Under the pieces are notes generated by a model. The model did not search any database. It was not told where the DNA came from and worked only from the letters and a program-made list of their open reading frames with translations. This document shows, in pieces, positions 37,507 to 45,373 of a stretch of 64,000 nt of DNA (positions are counted from its first letter, which is position 1; the number at the start of each line of letters is the position of its first letter). The DNA is from an uncultured Bacilli bacterium. Lineage in GTDB: Bacteria > Bacillota_I > Bacilli_A > RF39 > UBA660. Made by a program: the position numbers and the translations under genes. The stretch covers positions 1 to 64,000 of the forward strand of contig CAJTZU010000006.1 in the NCBI GenBank assembly GCA_910584165.1. The letters are read 5' to 3'.

Positions 37507-38334
37507 TTATTTTACTAATATGGTATTTAATAAATCTTTATCAATATTTATTAACTCATAGCCTTTATTATTTATTTCAAGACTAAAATAATGATTAGGA
37601 TTGTATTCTATTTTTGCAATACTATTATTATTTTCATCCAATAATTCTAATTCATATAGTGGTGAAGGAAGGGTTACTGCACCTGTCCATACTTTTGCAT
37701 TACTTATTACTGATAATAATATATTAATTTCTTTTTCTTCAGTTATCTTTTTTGATTCTTTGGAAGTATAATTTCTAACAATTATCGTTTTAGTTTTAGA
37801 TACAGTATCTTTTATTATGCTTGGTAATTCAATTGTTCCCTGCTTTTGCAATGTAAATGTACCAAAATTATTATCGCAATGCATGACGGCTATCAAATCT
37901 TTTTCTGTACCTAATTTACAAGTTATTTTACTATTTTTATTATCATCTGGTATTAATATAATTTCATTTTTCTTATTAATACTAAATTCTCCTCTTACCT
38001 CAGAAATTGTACTACCGTCTATTGCATTTTTAAAAAATGCAAATCTATCTTTTCCTGTACCATGGAAATTCATGAAAGAATGTCCATCAGATACATATTC
38101 ACCATTATCATTTACTTCCGTTAAATTCCATGCTGTTTCAGTATTTTTTAGAAGTTCTATTGTATCACCACACATACAACCTTTACAACATTCTTCATTA
38201 TTATTAATGGAACTATTTCTTTTAGTATCATTTTTCTTATTAAAGTGATTCATAAAATCTATTATACAAAATAATACAATAGTAAAAATAATTATAAATG
38301 TTACTAAAATAATATTTAAATTTCTTTTTTTCAT
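37507..38334 (-). CDS. Membrane-anchored protein with Cys cluster
   Basis: About 275 aa: signal anchor (residues 5-27: LNIILVTFIIIFTIVLFCIID), then NNEECCKGCMCGDTIELL, a four-Cys cluster, then two beta-rich stretches (AWNLTEVNDNGEYVSDGHSFMNFHGTG; IAKIEYNPNHYFSLEINNKGYELI). The first resembles META/lipocalin-like fold proteins, but I cannot place it. The start at 38334 is chosen (AGGAGG with 6 nt spacing). It follows the beta-helix/SLH gene by 16 bp and may be co-transcribed. Confidence 0.6.
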   Translation of the reverse strand: MKKRNLNIILVTFIIIFTIVLFCIIDFMNHFNKKNDTKRNSSINNNEECCKGCMCGDTIELLKNTETAWNLTEVNDNGEYVSDGHSFMNFHGTGKDRFAFFKNAIDGSTISEVRGEFSINKKNEIILIPDDNKNSKITCKLGTEKDLIAVMHCDNNFGTFTLQKQGTIELPSIIKDTVSKTKTIIVRNYTSKESKKITEEKEINILLSVISNAKVWTGAVTLPSPLYELELLDENNNSIAKIEYNPNHYFSLEINNKGYELINIDKDLLNTILVK

Positions 38335-38349
38335 TGCCATCCTCCTATT

Positions 38350-40287
38350 TTAAATCATTGTCACTGTAGAGGAAGGAGCATTCATACTATCATAACGTGA
38401 TAACATAATTGCCATTTCTTCTTTTGTTAAATCTTTGTTTGGTGCAAATTCAGTAGGACTTATTCCTCTAATGATTCCATTATTATATGCCCAAGTAAGA
38501 GCATCTGAATACCAAGAACCATTTTCTATATCATTAAAAGGAACATTTCCATTGGTTTTAGGAGAACCAGCCATTCTATATAACATAGTTACCATTTGGG
38601 AGCGGGTACATACGGATTCAGGATTAAAAGAAGTACTAGGCATAACAATACTATTATCTACTCCCCAAAGAACTGAATCTAATCCACCACTCTCACTAAC
38701 ATAATTGCCTAAATCACTAAAGTTATTTCCTGTTCCATTATGATTATTAATTTTTGTTAATGTATCTTGACCAATAGTATGACGGCTTGTAACATCCACC
38801 GCATTAGGCATACCACTGTATCTATATAATATTTGCATAACTTCCATTCTGCTTAAAGAATCTTTACTTCCAAACTCATTAGCATTTTTTAAAGTCATAC
38901 TACCAGAATTAAGTGCCCATGAAATTTCTCTTCCAAATTGACTAGAATCGGTTATGTAAGAATGTAGATTACTATCTTCAACATGACAATTAGAAGAATA
39001 ATCTGAAAAATATAGATGTTGTCTTGTATATTGACTATTAATAGAGCGGTCTAGTGGAATATTATTATCCATAGGCAAATTAGAGCCCAAATTATAAGCC
39101 ATAGGAGAAGCAACAACCGTTCTTGGATTTTGATATAATTCTTCGTTACTAACACTTCGTACATTTCTAAATGTTACATCATAAGCTTTGATACCACCAA
39201 AGTCATATAAATTACCACCAGCTTCACAATTAATAACTAAAAAGCCATCAGCAGTTGTTGCAGGATATCTACTGGTATCTGGTTGAAATCTAGATTGATG
39301 CTCAAAGAATATACCATATTTGGTATTATTATAAGATTTACAATTAGAAATTACTATAGACTCTCCATTTGCATACCCTGTTCCAATACCAAAACCACTA
39401 GCTCCTCCAGAAGTAGCATTTGCTTGTTTACCGCATCCTATTGCTACACAATTGGTAATAGTACAATTAATTGGACAATCCATACCAAATCCAGTAGCAT
39501 CTGTATCTTTTACAGTAACATTATTCCAATCACAATCTTTAAACAAATTAATCATAAAACCTTTACCTGCTGTAGTATATTTTTCCTCATTTCCTAAAAC
39601 ATTACTTCCATCAACTGTAAAATCACTAAAATCAGCATTTGTTAAATAGATAGGTTCATTCTTAAGAGTAACAGTATTTCCTTCCATATCAACATAAGTA
39701 TAATTTACAGTATCCCCTGCTTCAAAATTACTACCATCTGCCCTTTTAGCATAAGGAGGATTTCCTGTTGAATAATGGTTAAAAAAGAACATATCCATAC
39801 TACTTGACTCTTCTGCACTAAAAGAACGTACAGGCTTTAAAACTGTTGCATCTCTTCCTGCACCTTTTATATGTACATTACTCCTACACAAGATAGCAAA
39901 TCTCTCTCCAGTAACTGGATTAGTCCCAGCAGTACCACCTTGACCAAAATATATCTCCCCTGCTGGTAAATGAAGAGTACCACCACCATGCTCTGCTAAC
40001 AAATCCATTGCTGATTGTAATAATCTTGTGTTTTCACGATTAACGACAGGGTCATTAACACCTATTACTAAATCATCTAACATAGCATTCGCAATTCCTT
40101 CATAATAAGAACTATCTTGGTTAGGAAGAACTCCATTATAATCTATATCATTATTATCATTAGGCATATTTCTATATTCTCTTTGATGAAAAACTCTATC
40201 AGGTACATTTCCTGTTTGAAAATTAATATTATTAGAAACCTTTACCTTTGATGTATTAGTTCCATAGGTAAATCTTTGCAAACTCAT
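38350..40287 (-). CDS. Right-handed beta-helix protein with SLH repeats, no signal peptide
   Basis: 645 aa. Residues about 85-440 form a pectate-lyase-like beta helix (ENTRLLQSAMDLLAEHGGGTLHLPAGEIYFG, then repeated strands such as FSDFTVDGSN, ITNCVAIGCG, VISNCKSYNN). Residues 470-635 hold S-layer homology segments (SLSRMEVMQILYRYSGMP, CTRSQMVTMLYRMAG, WYSDALTWAYNNGIIRGISPTEFAPNKDLTKEEMAIMLSRY) that bind secondary cell-wall polymers. The N-terminus (MSLQRFTYGTNTSKVK) is not a signal peptide. Catalytic residues of polysaccharide lyases could not be assigned. Could be a spore surface or appendage protein. Confidence 0.8.
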   Translation of the reverse strand: MSLQRFTYGTNTSKVKVSNNINFQTGNVPDRVFHQREYRNMPNDNNDIDYNGVLPNQDSSYYEGIANAMLDDLVIGVNDPVVNRENTRLLQSAMDLLAEHGGGTLHLPAGEIYFGQGGTAGTNPVTGERFAILCRSNVHIKGAGRDATVLKPVRSFSAEESSSMDMFFFNHYSTGNPPYAKRADGSNFEAGDTVNYTYVDMEGNTVTLKNEPIYLTNADFSDFTVDGSNVLGNEEKYTTAGKGFMINLFKDCDWNNVTVKDTDATGFGMDCPINCTITNCVAIGCGKQANATSGGASGFGIGTGYANGESIVISNCKSYNNTKYGIFFEHQSRFQPDTSRYPATTADGFLVINCEAGGNLYDFGGIKAYDVTFRNVRSVSNEELYQNPRTVVASPMAYNLGSNLPMDNNIPLDRSINSQYTRQHLYFSDYSSNCHVEDSNLHSYITDSSQFGREISWALNSGSMTLKNANEFGSKDSLSRMEVMQILYRYSGMPNAVDVTSRHTIGQDTLTKINNHNGTGNNFSDLGNYVSESGGLDSVLWGVDNSIVMPSTSFNPESVCTRSQMVTMLYRMAGSPKTNGNVPFNDIENGSWYSDALTWAYNNGIIRGISPTEFAPNKDLTKEEMAIMLSRYDSMNAPSSTVTMI

Positions 40288-40431
40288 ATTATTCCTCCCA
40301 TTTTAAACTTAAATTTCATATATATTAAAAAATTACTGCTTACCATCTATTATTATTATAGCATACATTCTTTTTATGCTGAAATAAATTTTCTATGATA
40401 TAATAATAAGTAATAAATATAAGGAGAAAAT

Positions 40432-40833
40432 ATGAATCATGCATTTAGATTAACAAGAGGAAATGATTTAAAAAAAGGAATTATTTCTTACTGTAAAAAA
40501 AAGAATATAGAAGCTGGGGTTATTCTATCAGCAGTAGGTTGCATTAAACATTTACACATCCGTCTTGCTGAAGCAAAAGAATATATTGACAAAGAAGAAA
40601 ATTATGAAATCGTAAGTATAACTGGAACAGTATCAAAAGAAGATGTTCATATCCATCTATCTGTTTCAGATAATACTGGAAAAACAATTGGTGGTCACTT
40701 AAAAGATGGTACCATTGTTGATACTACCTGTGAAGTTGTCATTTATGAATTAAAAGACCTTATTTTTAGTAGAAAGCTAGATAATCTAACAGGGTATGAT
40801 GAATTAGTTATTGAAAAAAAGAGTTCTAATTGA
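40432..40833 (+). CDS. PPC (DUF296) domain protein
   Basis: 133 aa covering a complete PCC/PPC domain: MNHAFRLTRGNDLKKGIISYCKKKNIEAGVILSAVGC, YEIVSITGTVSKEDVHIHLSVSD, and GHLKDGTIVDTTCEVVIYEL with the metal-coordinating His motif HIHLSV. Bacterial members bind zinc and form trimers; some are thought to bind DNA or nucleotides. AAGGAG precedes the ATG. It shares a two-way terminator with the next gene. Confidence 0.87.
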   Translation: MNHAFRLTRGNDLKKGIISYCKKKNIEAGVILSAVGCIKHLHIRLAEAKEYIDKEENYEIVSITGTVSKEDVHIHLSVSDNTGKTIGGHLKDGTIVDTTCEVVIYELKDLIFSRKLDNLTGYDELVIEKKSSN

Positions 40834-40842
40834 ACTCTTTTT
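40816..40842. terminator. Bidirectional terminator
   Basis: AAAAAGAGTTC/GAACTCTTTT with a 5-nt loop between convergent genes. Confidence 0.8.
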
Positions 40843-41740
40843 AATAAGACCATTCACTAATAGTCATTTCAGGAAAAAATCTTTTACGATACAATTCTTC
40901 TAATCGAATGAGTCCTTCATGGTAAAAACCTAATTCCCCCATCATTCTTTCTCTCATTTGAGCAATATTGGATTCTTCTACATATGTTTTTAAAGCTTTT
41001 AATTCTGGGTCTATTACTAAGATAAAGAAAATAGCCTTACTTGCAATATCAAAAAGTTCTAATACACTATTTGGATTACAGATATTAAAACAAAGAATAT
41101 GAATATCTTTAGGATTATCACAAACAGTTGCATAATAATCTGCCTTCCTTGATAATCGACTAAATTCTATATCTTTTACATTATCAAAGGAAGGAATTCC
41201 TTTAAAACTATCTAATAAAGCCTTATGTCCTTCTCTTTTTATATGTGATAAAACTTTTCCCTCTTTTAATACTTTTCGAAAATAGATTTCTTCATATTTT
41301 AAAAATTGTGGGTCAAATGTGCCTACAAAACCTTCTATAAAATGAATAATGGTAAGAGCTTGTTCTCTTCCCATATTAGAAGGATTAGAAGACGAATATC
41401 CTATGGTTAAAAGCTGATAATAAATGGATAAGGAAGGATCTATACCCTGTATTAAAAAGGCAATCTTTTCATCAAAAGATTTAAAATTATGATTTCTTTT
41501 ACTATCCATTAGATAATCTAAAATTGCAAGATATCTTATTAAACTATTTTGAGGATACTGAGAATCAGGAAATGACTGTTCCAATGTTTGACCAATTATT
41601 TCTATTTGCTCAGAAGTTAAACTTTCAAAAAAATGAAAATCTTTGTCCTCTGCATAAAATCTTTTCTTATAGAAAAGTAATCTTTCATCTTTGCAAAATT
41701 TACTATGTAAAGGACCTTCTACTTGTTTCTTTTTCTTCAT
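40841..41740 (-). CDS. Hypothetical helical protein
   Basis: 299 aa, cytoplasmic, mainly helical. Starts MKKKKQVEGPLHSKFCKDERLLFYKKRFYAEDKDFHFFE and ends LEELYRKRFFPEMTISEWSY. Not recognised. AAAGGAGG precedes the ATG. It reads away from the cysteine leader region across a 60-bp gap. Confidence 0.6.
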   Translation of the reverse strand: MKKKKQVEGPLHSKFCKDERLLFYKKRFYAEDKDFHFFESLTSEQIEIIGQTLEQSFPDSQYPQNSLIRYLAILDYLMDSKRNHNFKSFDEKIAFLIQGIDPSLSIYYQLLTIGYSSSNPSNMGREQALTIIHFIEGFVGTFDPQFLKYEEIYFRKVLKEGKVLSHIKREGHKALLDSFKGIPSFDNVKDIEFSRLSRKADYYATVCDNPKDIHILCFNICNPNSVLELFDIASKAIFFILVIDPELKALKTYVEESNIAQMRERMMGELGFYHEGLIRLEELYRKRFFPEMTISEWSY

Positions 41741-41798
41741 AGTTTTCCTCCTTTTAATAAAGCGTATTCTAGCACACTCCTACAAAAAAGTAAATTAG

Positions 41799-41827
41799 TT
41801 GAATAAAATTGATGAATATGTTATAGT
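41799..41827 (+). promoter_or_regulatory. Promoter of cysteine leader/cysK transcript
   Basis: TTGAAT (41799-41804), 17-bp spacer, TATAGT (41822-41827). Transcription should start near 41834, 22 nt before the leader ATG. Confidence 0.65.
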
Positions 41828-41855
41828 ATTTTTTAGAGAAAAAGGAGGAGTTTAT

Positions 41856-41918
41856 ATGAAAAAAAGTATCTATGTAAATTGTTGCTGTTGTTACTCTTTT
41901 TTTCGTGTAAACTCATAA
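41856..41918 (+). CDS. Cysteine-rich leader peptide 1 (20 aa)
   Basis: A 20-codon ORF with AAAGGAGGA 7 nt upstream: starts MKKSIYVN, then four consecutive Cys codons (TGT TGC TGT TGT at 41880-41891), ends YSFFRVNS and TAA at 41916-41918. The adjacent hairpins and the downstream cysteine synthase make this a translation-sensing leader: ribosome stalling at Cys codons would report low charged tRNA-Cys. It is too short for a standalone protein. Confidence 0.75.
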   Translation: MKKSIYVNCCCCYSFFRVNS

Positions 41919-41982
41919 AAACTAGGATATTAGACTTCCTTAATCATGAGTTTATACATTCATTATTAAGGAGGTCTTTTTT
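41905..41982 (+). promoter_or_regulatory. Attenuator: antiterminator helix and Rho-independent terminator
   Basis: Terminator: 41932-41944 (AGACTTCCTTAAT) pairs with 41965-41977 (ATTAAGGAGGTCT), followed by T6. Antiterminator: 41905-41916 (GTGTAAACTCAT) can pair with 41946-41957 (ATGAGTTTATAC) over 12 positions, one a G-U, trapping the terminator's 5' arm in its loop. The first antiterminator arm covers the end of the leader ORF and its stop codon, so a ribosome that finishes translation blocks it, while one stalled at the Cys codons leaves it free. The terminator 3' arm contains AAGGAGG, the ribosome site of the second leader. Confidence 0.7.
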
Positions 41983-42045
41983 ATGTTCAAAAAAATAGTA
42001 AATTCTATACGATGTTGTTTTCCTACTTTATCATATATCAAATAA
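41983..42045 (+). CDS. Cysteine-containing leader peptide 2 (20 aa)
   Basis: ATG at 41983 directly after the T-run, with AAGGAGG in the terminator stem as its ribosome site. It encodes MFKKIVNSIRCCFPTLSYIK with two adjacent Cys codons (TGT TGT at 42013-42018). It ends 17 nt before the cysK ATG, so its translation may couple to or further tune cysK. Confidence 0.5.
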   Translation: MFKKIVNSIRCCFPTLSYIK

Positions 42046-42062
42046 TAGAAAGAAGGAAAATT

Positions 42063-43022
42063 ATGAATATAGAAAAATTAATAGGAAATACTCCTATGAT
42101 TAAAATACTTGTTAAATACCAAGAAAAAATTATAAATGTTTATGCCAAGCTAGAATACTATAATTATACAGGAAGTATTAAAGATAGATTAGCCTATTAC
42201 ATAATAACAAAAGCTTTAGAGAGTGGAAAACTAAAAGAGGGAATGCCTATTATAGAAGCTACTAGTGGCAATACAGGAATCTCCTTTGCAGCTTTAGGAG
42301 CCTATTTTAATCACCCAGTTCATATCTTTATGCCAGACTGGGCTAGTAAAGAAAGAGTAGAAATTATGAAATTATATGGGGCAACTGTTCACCTTATTTC
42401 AAAAGAAGATGGTGGTTTTTTAGAAGCTATCAAACAAGCGGATTTATTAGCGCAAAAACTAAATGGATTTCGTCCTAATCAATTTGATAATTTTCAAAAT
42501 ATAGAGGCACACTATCTAACAACTGGATTAGAGATTATCAATCAAGTACTGCAAATAGATGCCTTTGTTAGTGGTATTGGTACAGGTGGAACTTTAATGG
42601 GAATTGGGAAAAGAATAAAAGAAGTTCATCCACAAGCTAAGATTATTGCTTTAGAACCTACACAATTACCAATCTTGTCCAATGAAAATGCTACTGGAAA
42701 CCATAAAATAGAAGGTATTGGGGATGACTTTATTCCAACAATCGTTGATAAGGAAAAAATAGAAAAAATTATTTCTATTGATGAAGAAGATGCTATTAAC
42801 ATGTCTAGGATTTTAGCAAGGAAATTTGGATTAGGAGTTGGAATATCCAGTGGAGCTAATTTACTAGCAGCAATCCAATCTAGCAATTCTAATGAACATA
42901 TTGTTACTGTATTTGCCGATGATTTTAAGAAATACTTAACAACCGACTTATCAAAAGTAATAAACACAAATTCCACTTTATTATCTAATCAAATTGAAAT
43001 TTTATCTATCCAAAATATATAA
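42063..43022 (+). CDS. cysK: Cysteine synthase (PLP-dependent)
   Basis: O-acetylserine sulfhydrylase-type enzyme making cysteine from an activated serine and sulfide. 319 aa. PLP lysine in TGSIKDRLAYY (about residue 40), the substrate loop EATSGNTGISFA, the phosphate loop GIGTGGTLMGIGK and the C-terminal GISSGANLLAAI are all intact. CysK, CysM and cystathionine beta-synthase-type members cannot be told apart here. Start at 42063 (AAGAAGGAAAA upstream); the longer frame overlaps the second leader. Controlled by the Cys attenuator; ends in a strong terminator. Confidence 0.88.
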   Translation: MNIEKLIGNTPMIKILVKYQEKIINVYAKLEYYNYTGSIKDRLAYYIITKALESGKLKEGMPIIEATSGNTGISFAALGAYFNHPVHIFMPDWASKERVEIMKLYGATVHLISKEDGGFLEAIKQADLLAQKLNGFRPNQFDNFQNIEAHYLTTGLEIINQVLQIDAFVSGIGTGGTLMGIGKRIKEVHPQAKIIALEPTQLPILSNENATGNHKIEGIGDDFIPTIVDKEKIEKIISIDEEDAINMSRILARKFGLGVGISSGANLLAAIQSSNSNEHIVTVFADDFKKYLTTDLSKVINTNSTLLSNQIEILSIQNI

Positions 43023-43027
43023 TTTAA

Positions 43028-43060
43028 AAAACCAGTAATCTGTAAAATTACTGGTTTTAT
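43028..43060 (+). terminator. Terminator of cysK
   Basis: AAAACCAGTAAT/ATTACTGGTTTT, 7-nt loop, then T residues. Confidence 0.9.
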
Positions 43061-43104
43061 TAACATTTATAAAATTTTAGTCTGTTTTTTTTATAATTAC
43101 ATGG

Positions 43105-43202
43105 TATAATGAGTTGTGAATGAGAATAACTTGTTCAATAGTAGTTTGTTTCTAGTAGTTCCACTGCTAGATTTTTTATTATAATAGGAAAGGAAAATAT
43201 TT
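43105..43202 (+). promoter_or_regulatory. Promoter and hairpin in the 5' UTR of the 77-aa gene
   Basis: Extended -10 TGGTATAAT (43102-43110). A terminator-like hairpin CTAGTAGT/ACTGCTAG with T6 (43152-43176) lies before the gene at 43203. An upstream TAGTAGT (43139-43145) could compete for the same 3' arm. An 11-codon ORF (43120-43155) ends inside the hairpin and contains two Cys codons. This could be another attenuator, but it is less clear than the cysK one. Confidence 0.4.
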
Positions 43203-43436
43203 ATGATTGAAAAAAGTACCGAATTTAATGAAAGTGTTTTTGTTTTATACCATGTATTAAGTAGCCTATCTCAAAACTTTGATGGAAGATTTCCCAAAGA
43301 TATTGAAAAAAAAGTGGAAGAACTCATGGCCAATCTCATAAATTATTTAGATAGTGATATTGATGAGCATTATGAAATTGAGAATATCAAATATTATCGT
43401 AAGTTATTATTAACAAAGGAAACTGATGAGCAATAA
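43203..43436 (+). CDS. Small hypothetical protein
   Basis: 77 aa, acidic and helical (FNESVFVLYHVLSSLSQNF, DIEKKVEELMANLINYLDSD). AGGAAAGGA precedes the ATG. Its end lies 3 bp from the convergent XRE gene stop. No family recognised. Confidence 0.55.
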   Translation: MIEKSTEFNESVFVLYHVLSSLSQNFDGRFPKDIEKKVEELMANLINYLDSDIDEHYEIENIKYYRKLLLTKETDEQ

Positions 43437-43439
43437 ATT

Positions 43440-43892
43440 TTATTTCTTACTAAGATATTTTGTATCACATCTACCTAATAACCAATCCGCTGAATAGTTC
43501 CCTATTCTACATACTTCTATTAAAAAAGTGCCTAGTATTAAAGTTTTTCCAGTTTCATAGGCACTCCAAGTAGAAGAAGAGGTATTAAACCGTTTAACAA
43601 ATGTTCTTAATGTTTCGTTAAAATCTTTTCTTACTTCTACTATTCTAGTGGCAATCAGAGAAATATCCATTTTATTACTAGATACCATAGTAATCTTTTC
43701 ATCTGTTAATCCTAATAAATAATCTATATTTAGTTGATAATAATTAGCTAATTGATAAATTCTTCTAGTAGGAATAGTATCTTGAGAATTCTCCCATCTA
43801 GCATAAATAGAATCACTAACATTTAAAATAGTTGCTAATTTCCGTTTCGTTAATTCTTTTTCTTCTCTTATTTCTTTTAATCTACATTTCAT
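43440..43892 (-). CDS. Regulator with two XRE helix-turn-helix domains
   Basis: 150 aa with tandem HTH domains: residues 1-62 (LKEIREEKELTKRKLATILNVSDSIYARWENSQDTIPTRRIYQLANYY) and 75-145 (IATRIVEVRKDFNETLRTFVKRFNTSSSTWSAYETGKTLILGTFLIEVC). No other domain. Tandem XRE domains usually bind two half sites. GAGGTTG precedes the ATG. Target unknown; it lies between two small-protein genes. Confidence 0.8.
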   Translation of the reverse strand: MKCRLKEIREEKELTKRKLATILNVSDSIYARWENSQDTIPTRRIYQLANYYQLNIDYLLGLTDEKITMVSSNKMDISLIATRIVEVRKDFNETLRTFVKRFNTSSSTWSAYETGKTLILGTFLIEVCRIGNYSADWLLGRCDTKYLSKK

Positions 43893-44022
43893 AAAAACAA
43901 CCTCTTCAATAATTTTTACATTAAATTAAAGATTAAAGATATTATCGAACAAAATACGAGCAAAAATAAATATTTCATGGTATAATAAATTTACTATTCT
44001 ATTAAATAGGAAGGATAAAACC

Positions 44023-44247
44023 ATGAATATTCCCAAAATGTATGTTAACTATATAATCAAACCAATCGAAAATAATCTTAAAGAACTACAAGCTTGTTAT
44101 TATAGTAAAAATATATTCAAATACCCTCATAAAAAATTATACAAAAAGTATATCAGTATTTATTCAGAATTGCTTCAAGAAAAATTAAAATATTTAGAAA
44201 TTTTAATTGAGGAAGAAATAATAAATAAAAATTCTAATAAATTATAA
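44023..44247 (+). CDS. Small hypothetical protein
   Basis: 74 aa, helical and basic (NIPKMYVNYIIKPIENNLKELQACYY ... KYISIYSELLQEKLKYLEILIEEE). AGGAAGGA precedes the ATG and TGGTATAAT lies upstream. Same size class as the 77-aa gene on the other side of the XRE regulator. Not recognised. Confidence 0.55.
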   Translation: MNIPKMYVNYIIKPIENNLKELQACYYSKNIFKYPHKKLYKKYISIYSELLQEKLKYLEILIEEEIINKNSNKL

Positions 44248-44298
44248 ATTGTATAATCAATTAGAGTCAAAAAAGCAAAAATTATCAAAAAAATTATG

Positions 44299-44328
44299 AA
44301 GTGTATAAAAAACACTTTATTTTTTTTC
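44299..44328 (+). terminator. Intrinsic terminator
   Basis: AAGTGT/ACACTT with A-rich loop followed by TATTTTTTTT. Confidence 0.65.
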
Positions 44329-44366
44329 TTTTTGTGATATAATATAGGCGTTATCGGGAGGATATT

Positions 44367-45362
44367 ATGCCAGAATATATATGCACAATGGGGCCCAGTA
44401 TTTTAAATACAGAAAAAATTGTTGAACTTTATCAATTAGGACTAAGAACTATCCGCTTTAACATGTCACATATTGATTATGATATTGCTGAAGTGTTACA
44501 AATGATTAGAGATGCTGAAAGAATCGTTGGTAACAAAATCAGTACCATGTTAGATACTTGTGGGTCTGAAATTAGAGTTCAAATGGATAGACCTAGAACT
44601 CTCCTTATTGGTGATACTTTGACCTTAGGAGAAGAGCTTACTTTAAACGTTCCTTATCATAATATTTTAGAATTAGGTGACGTTTTAAAAATTGATGATG
44701 GAAAAATAATCGTAAAGGTCATTTCTAAAAATCCGTTTCTATTATCATCTTTAACAAATGGGAAAATAAAAAATGGGTCTGGGGTCTTTTCTGAAAAATT
44801 ATCTAGGACCTTAACATTTATTCCAGAAAAAGACACCAAGAGCTTTCACCTAGCTTTTCATAACGATATGGATTGGGTTGCTTGTTCCTTTGTAAAGTCA
44901 GCAGAGGATATAAAAAACGTTAAAGCACTACGAAGTCAATATCCAAACTGTAAAACAAAAATTATGGCTAAAATAGAAACAAGAGAAGCAATGGAAGATT
45001 TAGATAATATTATTGCTATCAGTGATGGTATTATGATTGCCCGTGGCGATTTAGGAGTGGCTTTCCCTATTTATATGATTACAACTTTACAAAATTATAT
45101 TGCAGGAAAAGTAATTGCTGCTGGTATTCCTCTTACTATTGGAACAGGATTTTTACGCTCTATGAAAAGAAATCCTATCCCTGAAAAAGCAGAGGTAAGC
45201 GATTTATACTATGCATTTACTCTTACCAATAGTATTATGTTTAGTGGAGAAACAGCAGTAGCAGATGAGCCAGCAAATATTTTAAAAACAGCAAATTCCA
45301 TTTTTAAAACATTAGAAGATTCAAAGCAAAAAGACAAAATATATGAGAAAATTTTTTTATAG
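44367..45362 (+). CDS. Pyruvate kinase-like protein lacking the C domain
   Basis: 331 aa; full pyruvate kinases are 470 or more. Domain A/B features: YICTMGPSIL (TxGPxS), LRTIRFNMSH, small B domain (about 75-150), KIMAKIETREAMEDLDNI, GIMIARGDLGV and SIMFSGETAVADEP. Deviations: the 1,3-loop TKGPEIR is DTCGSEIRV, TQMLESM is IGTGFLRSM, and the whole allosteric C domain is absent. It may be a degenerate or repurposed kinase. In operon with the NUDIX gene 11 bp downstream. Start by GGGAGGA. Confidence 0.8.
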   Translation: MPEYICTMGPSILNTEKIVELYQLGLRTIRFNMSHIDYDIAEVLQMIRDAERIVGNKISTMLDTCGSEIRVQMDRPRTLLIGDTLTLGEELTLNVPYHNILELGDVLKIDDGKIIVKVISKNPFLLSSLTNGKIKNGSGVFSEKLSRTLTFIPEKDTKSFHLAFHNDMDWVACSFVKSAEDIKNVKALRSQYPNCKTKIMAKIETREAMEDLDNIIAISDGIMIARGDLGVAFPIYMITTLQNYIAGKVIAAGIPLTIGTGFLRSMKRNPIPEKAEVSDLYYAFTLTNSIMFSGETAVADEPANILKTANSIFKTLEDSKQKDKIYEKIFL

Positions 45363-45373
45363 GAGGTAACAAT

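Noticed and set aside
31000..41000. Prophage or integrative element after tRNA-Trp
   Set aside because: No integrase, terminase, portal or attachment repeat of the tRNA 3' end seen; the accessory nature is noted but not called mobile.
41834..42062. T-box riboswitch upstream of cysK
   Set aside because: I looked for the T-box core TGGNACCGCG and specifier-loop arrangement and found none; the Cys-codon leader with alternative hairpins explains the terminator better.
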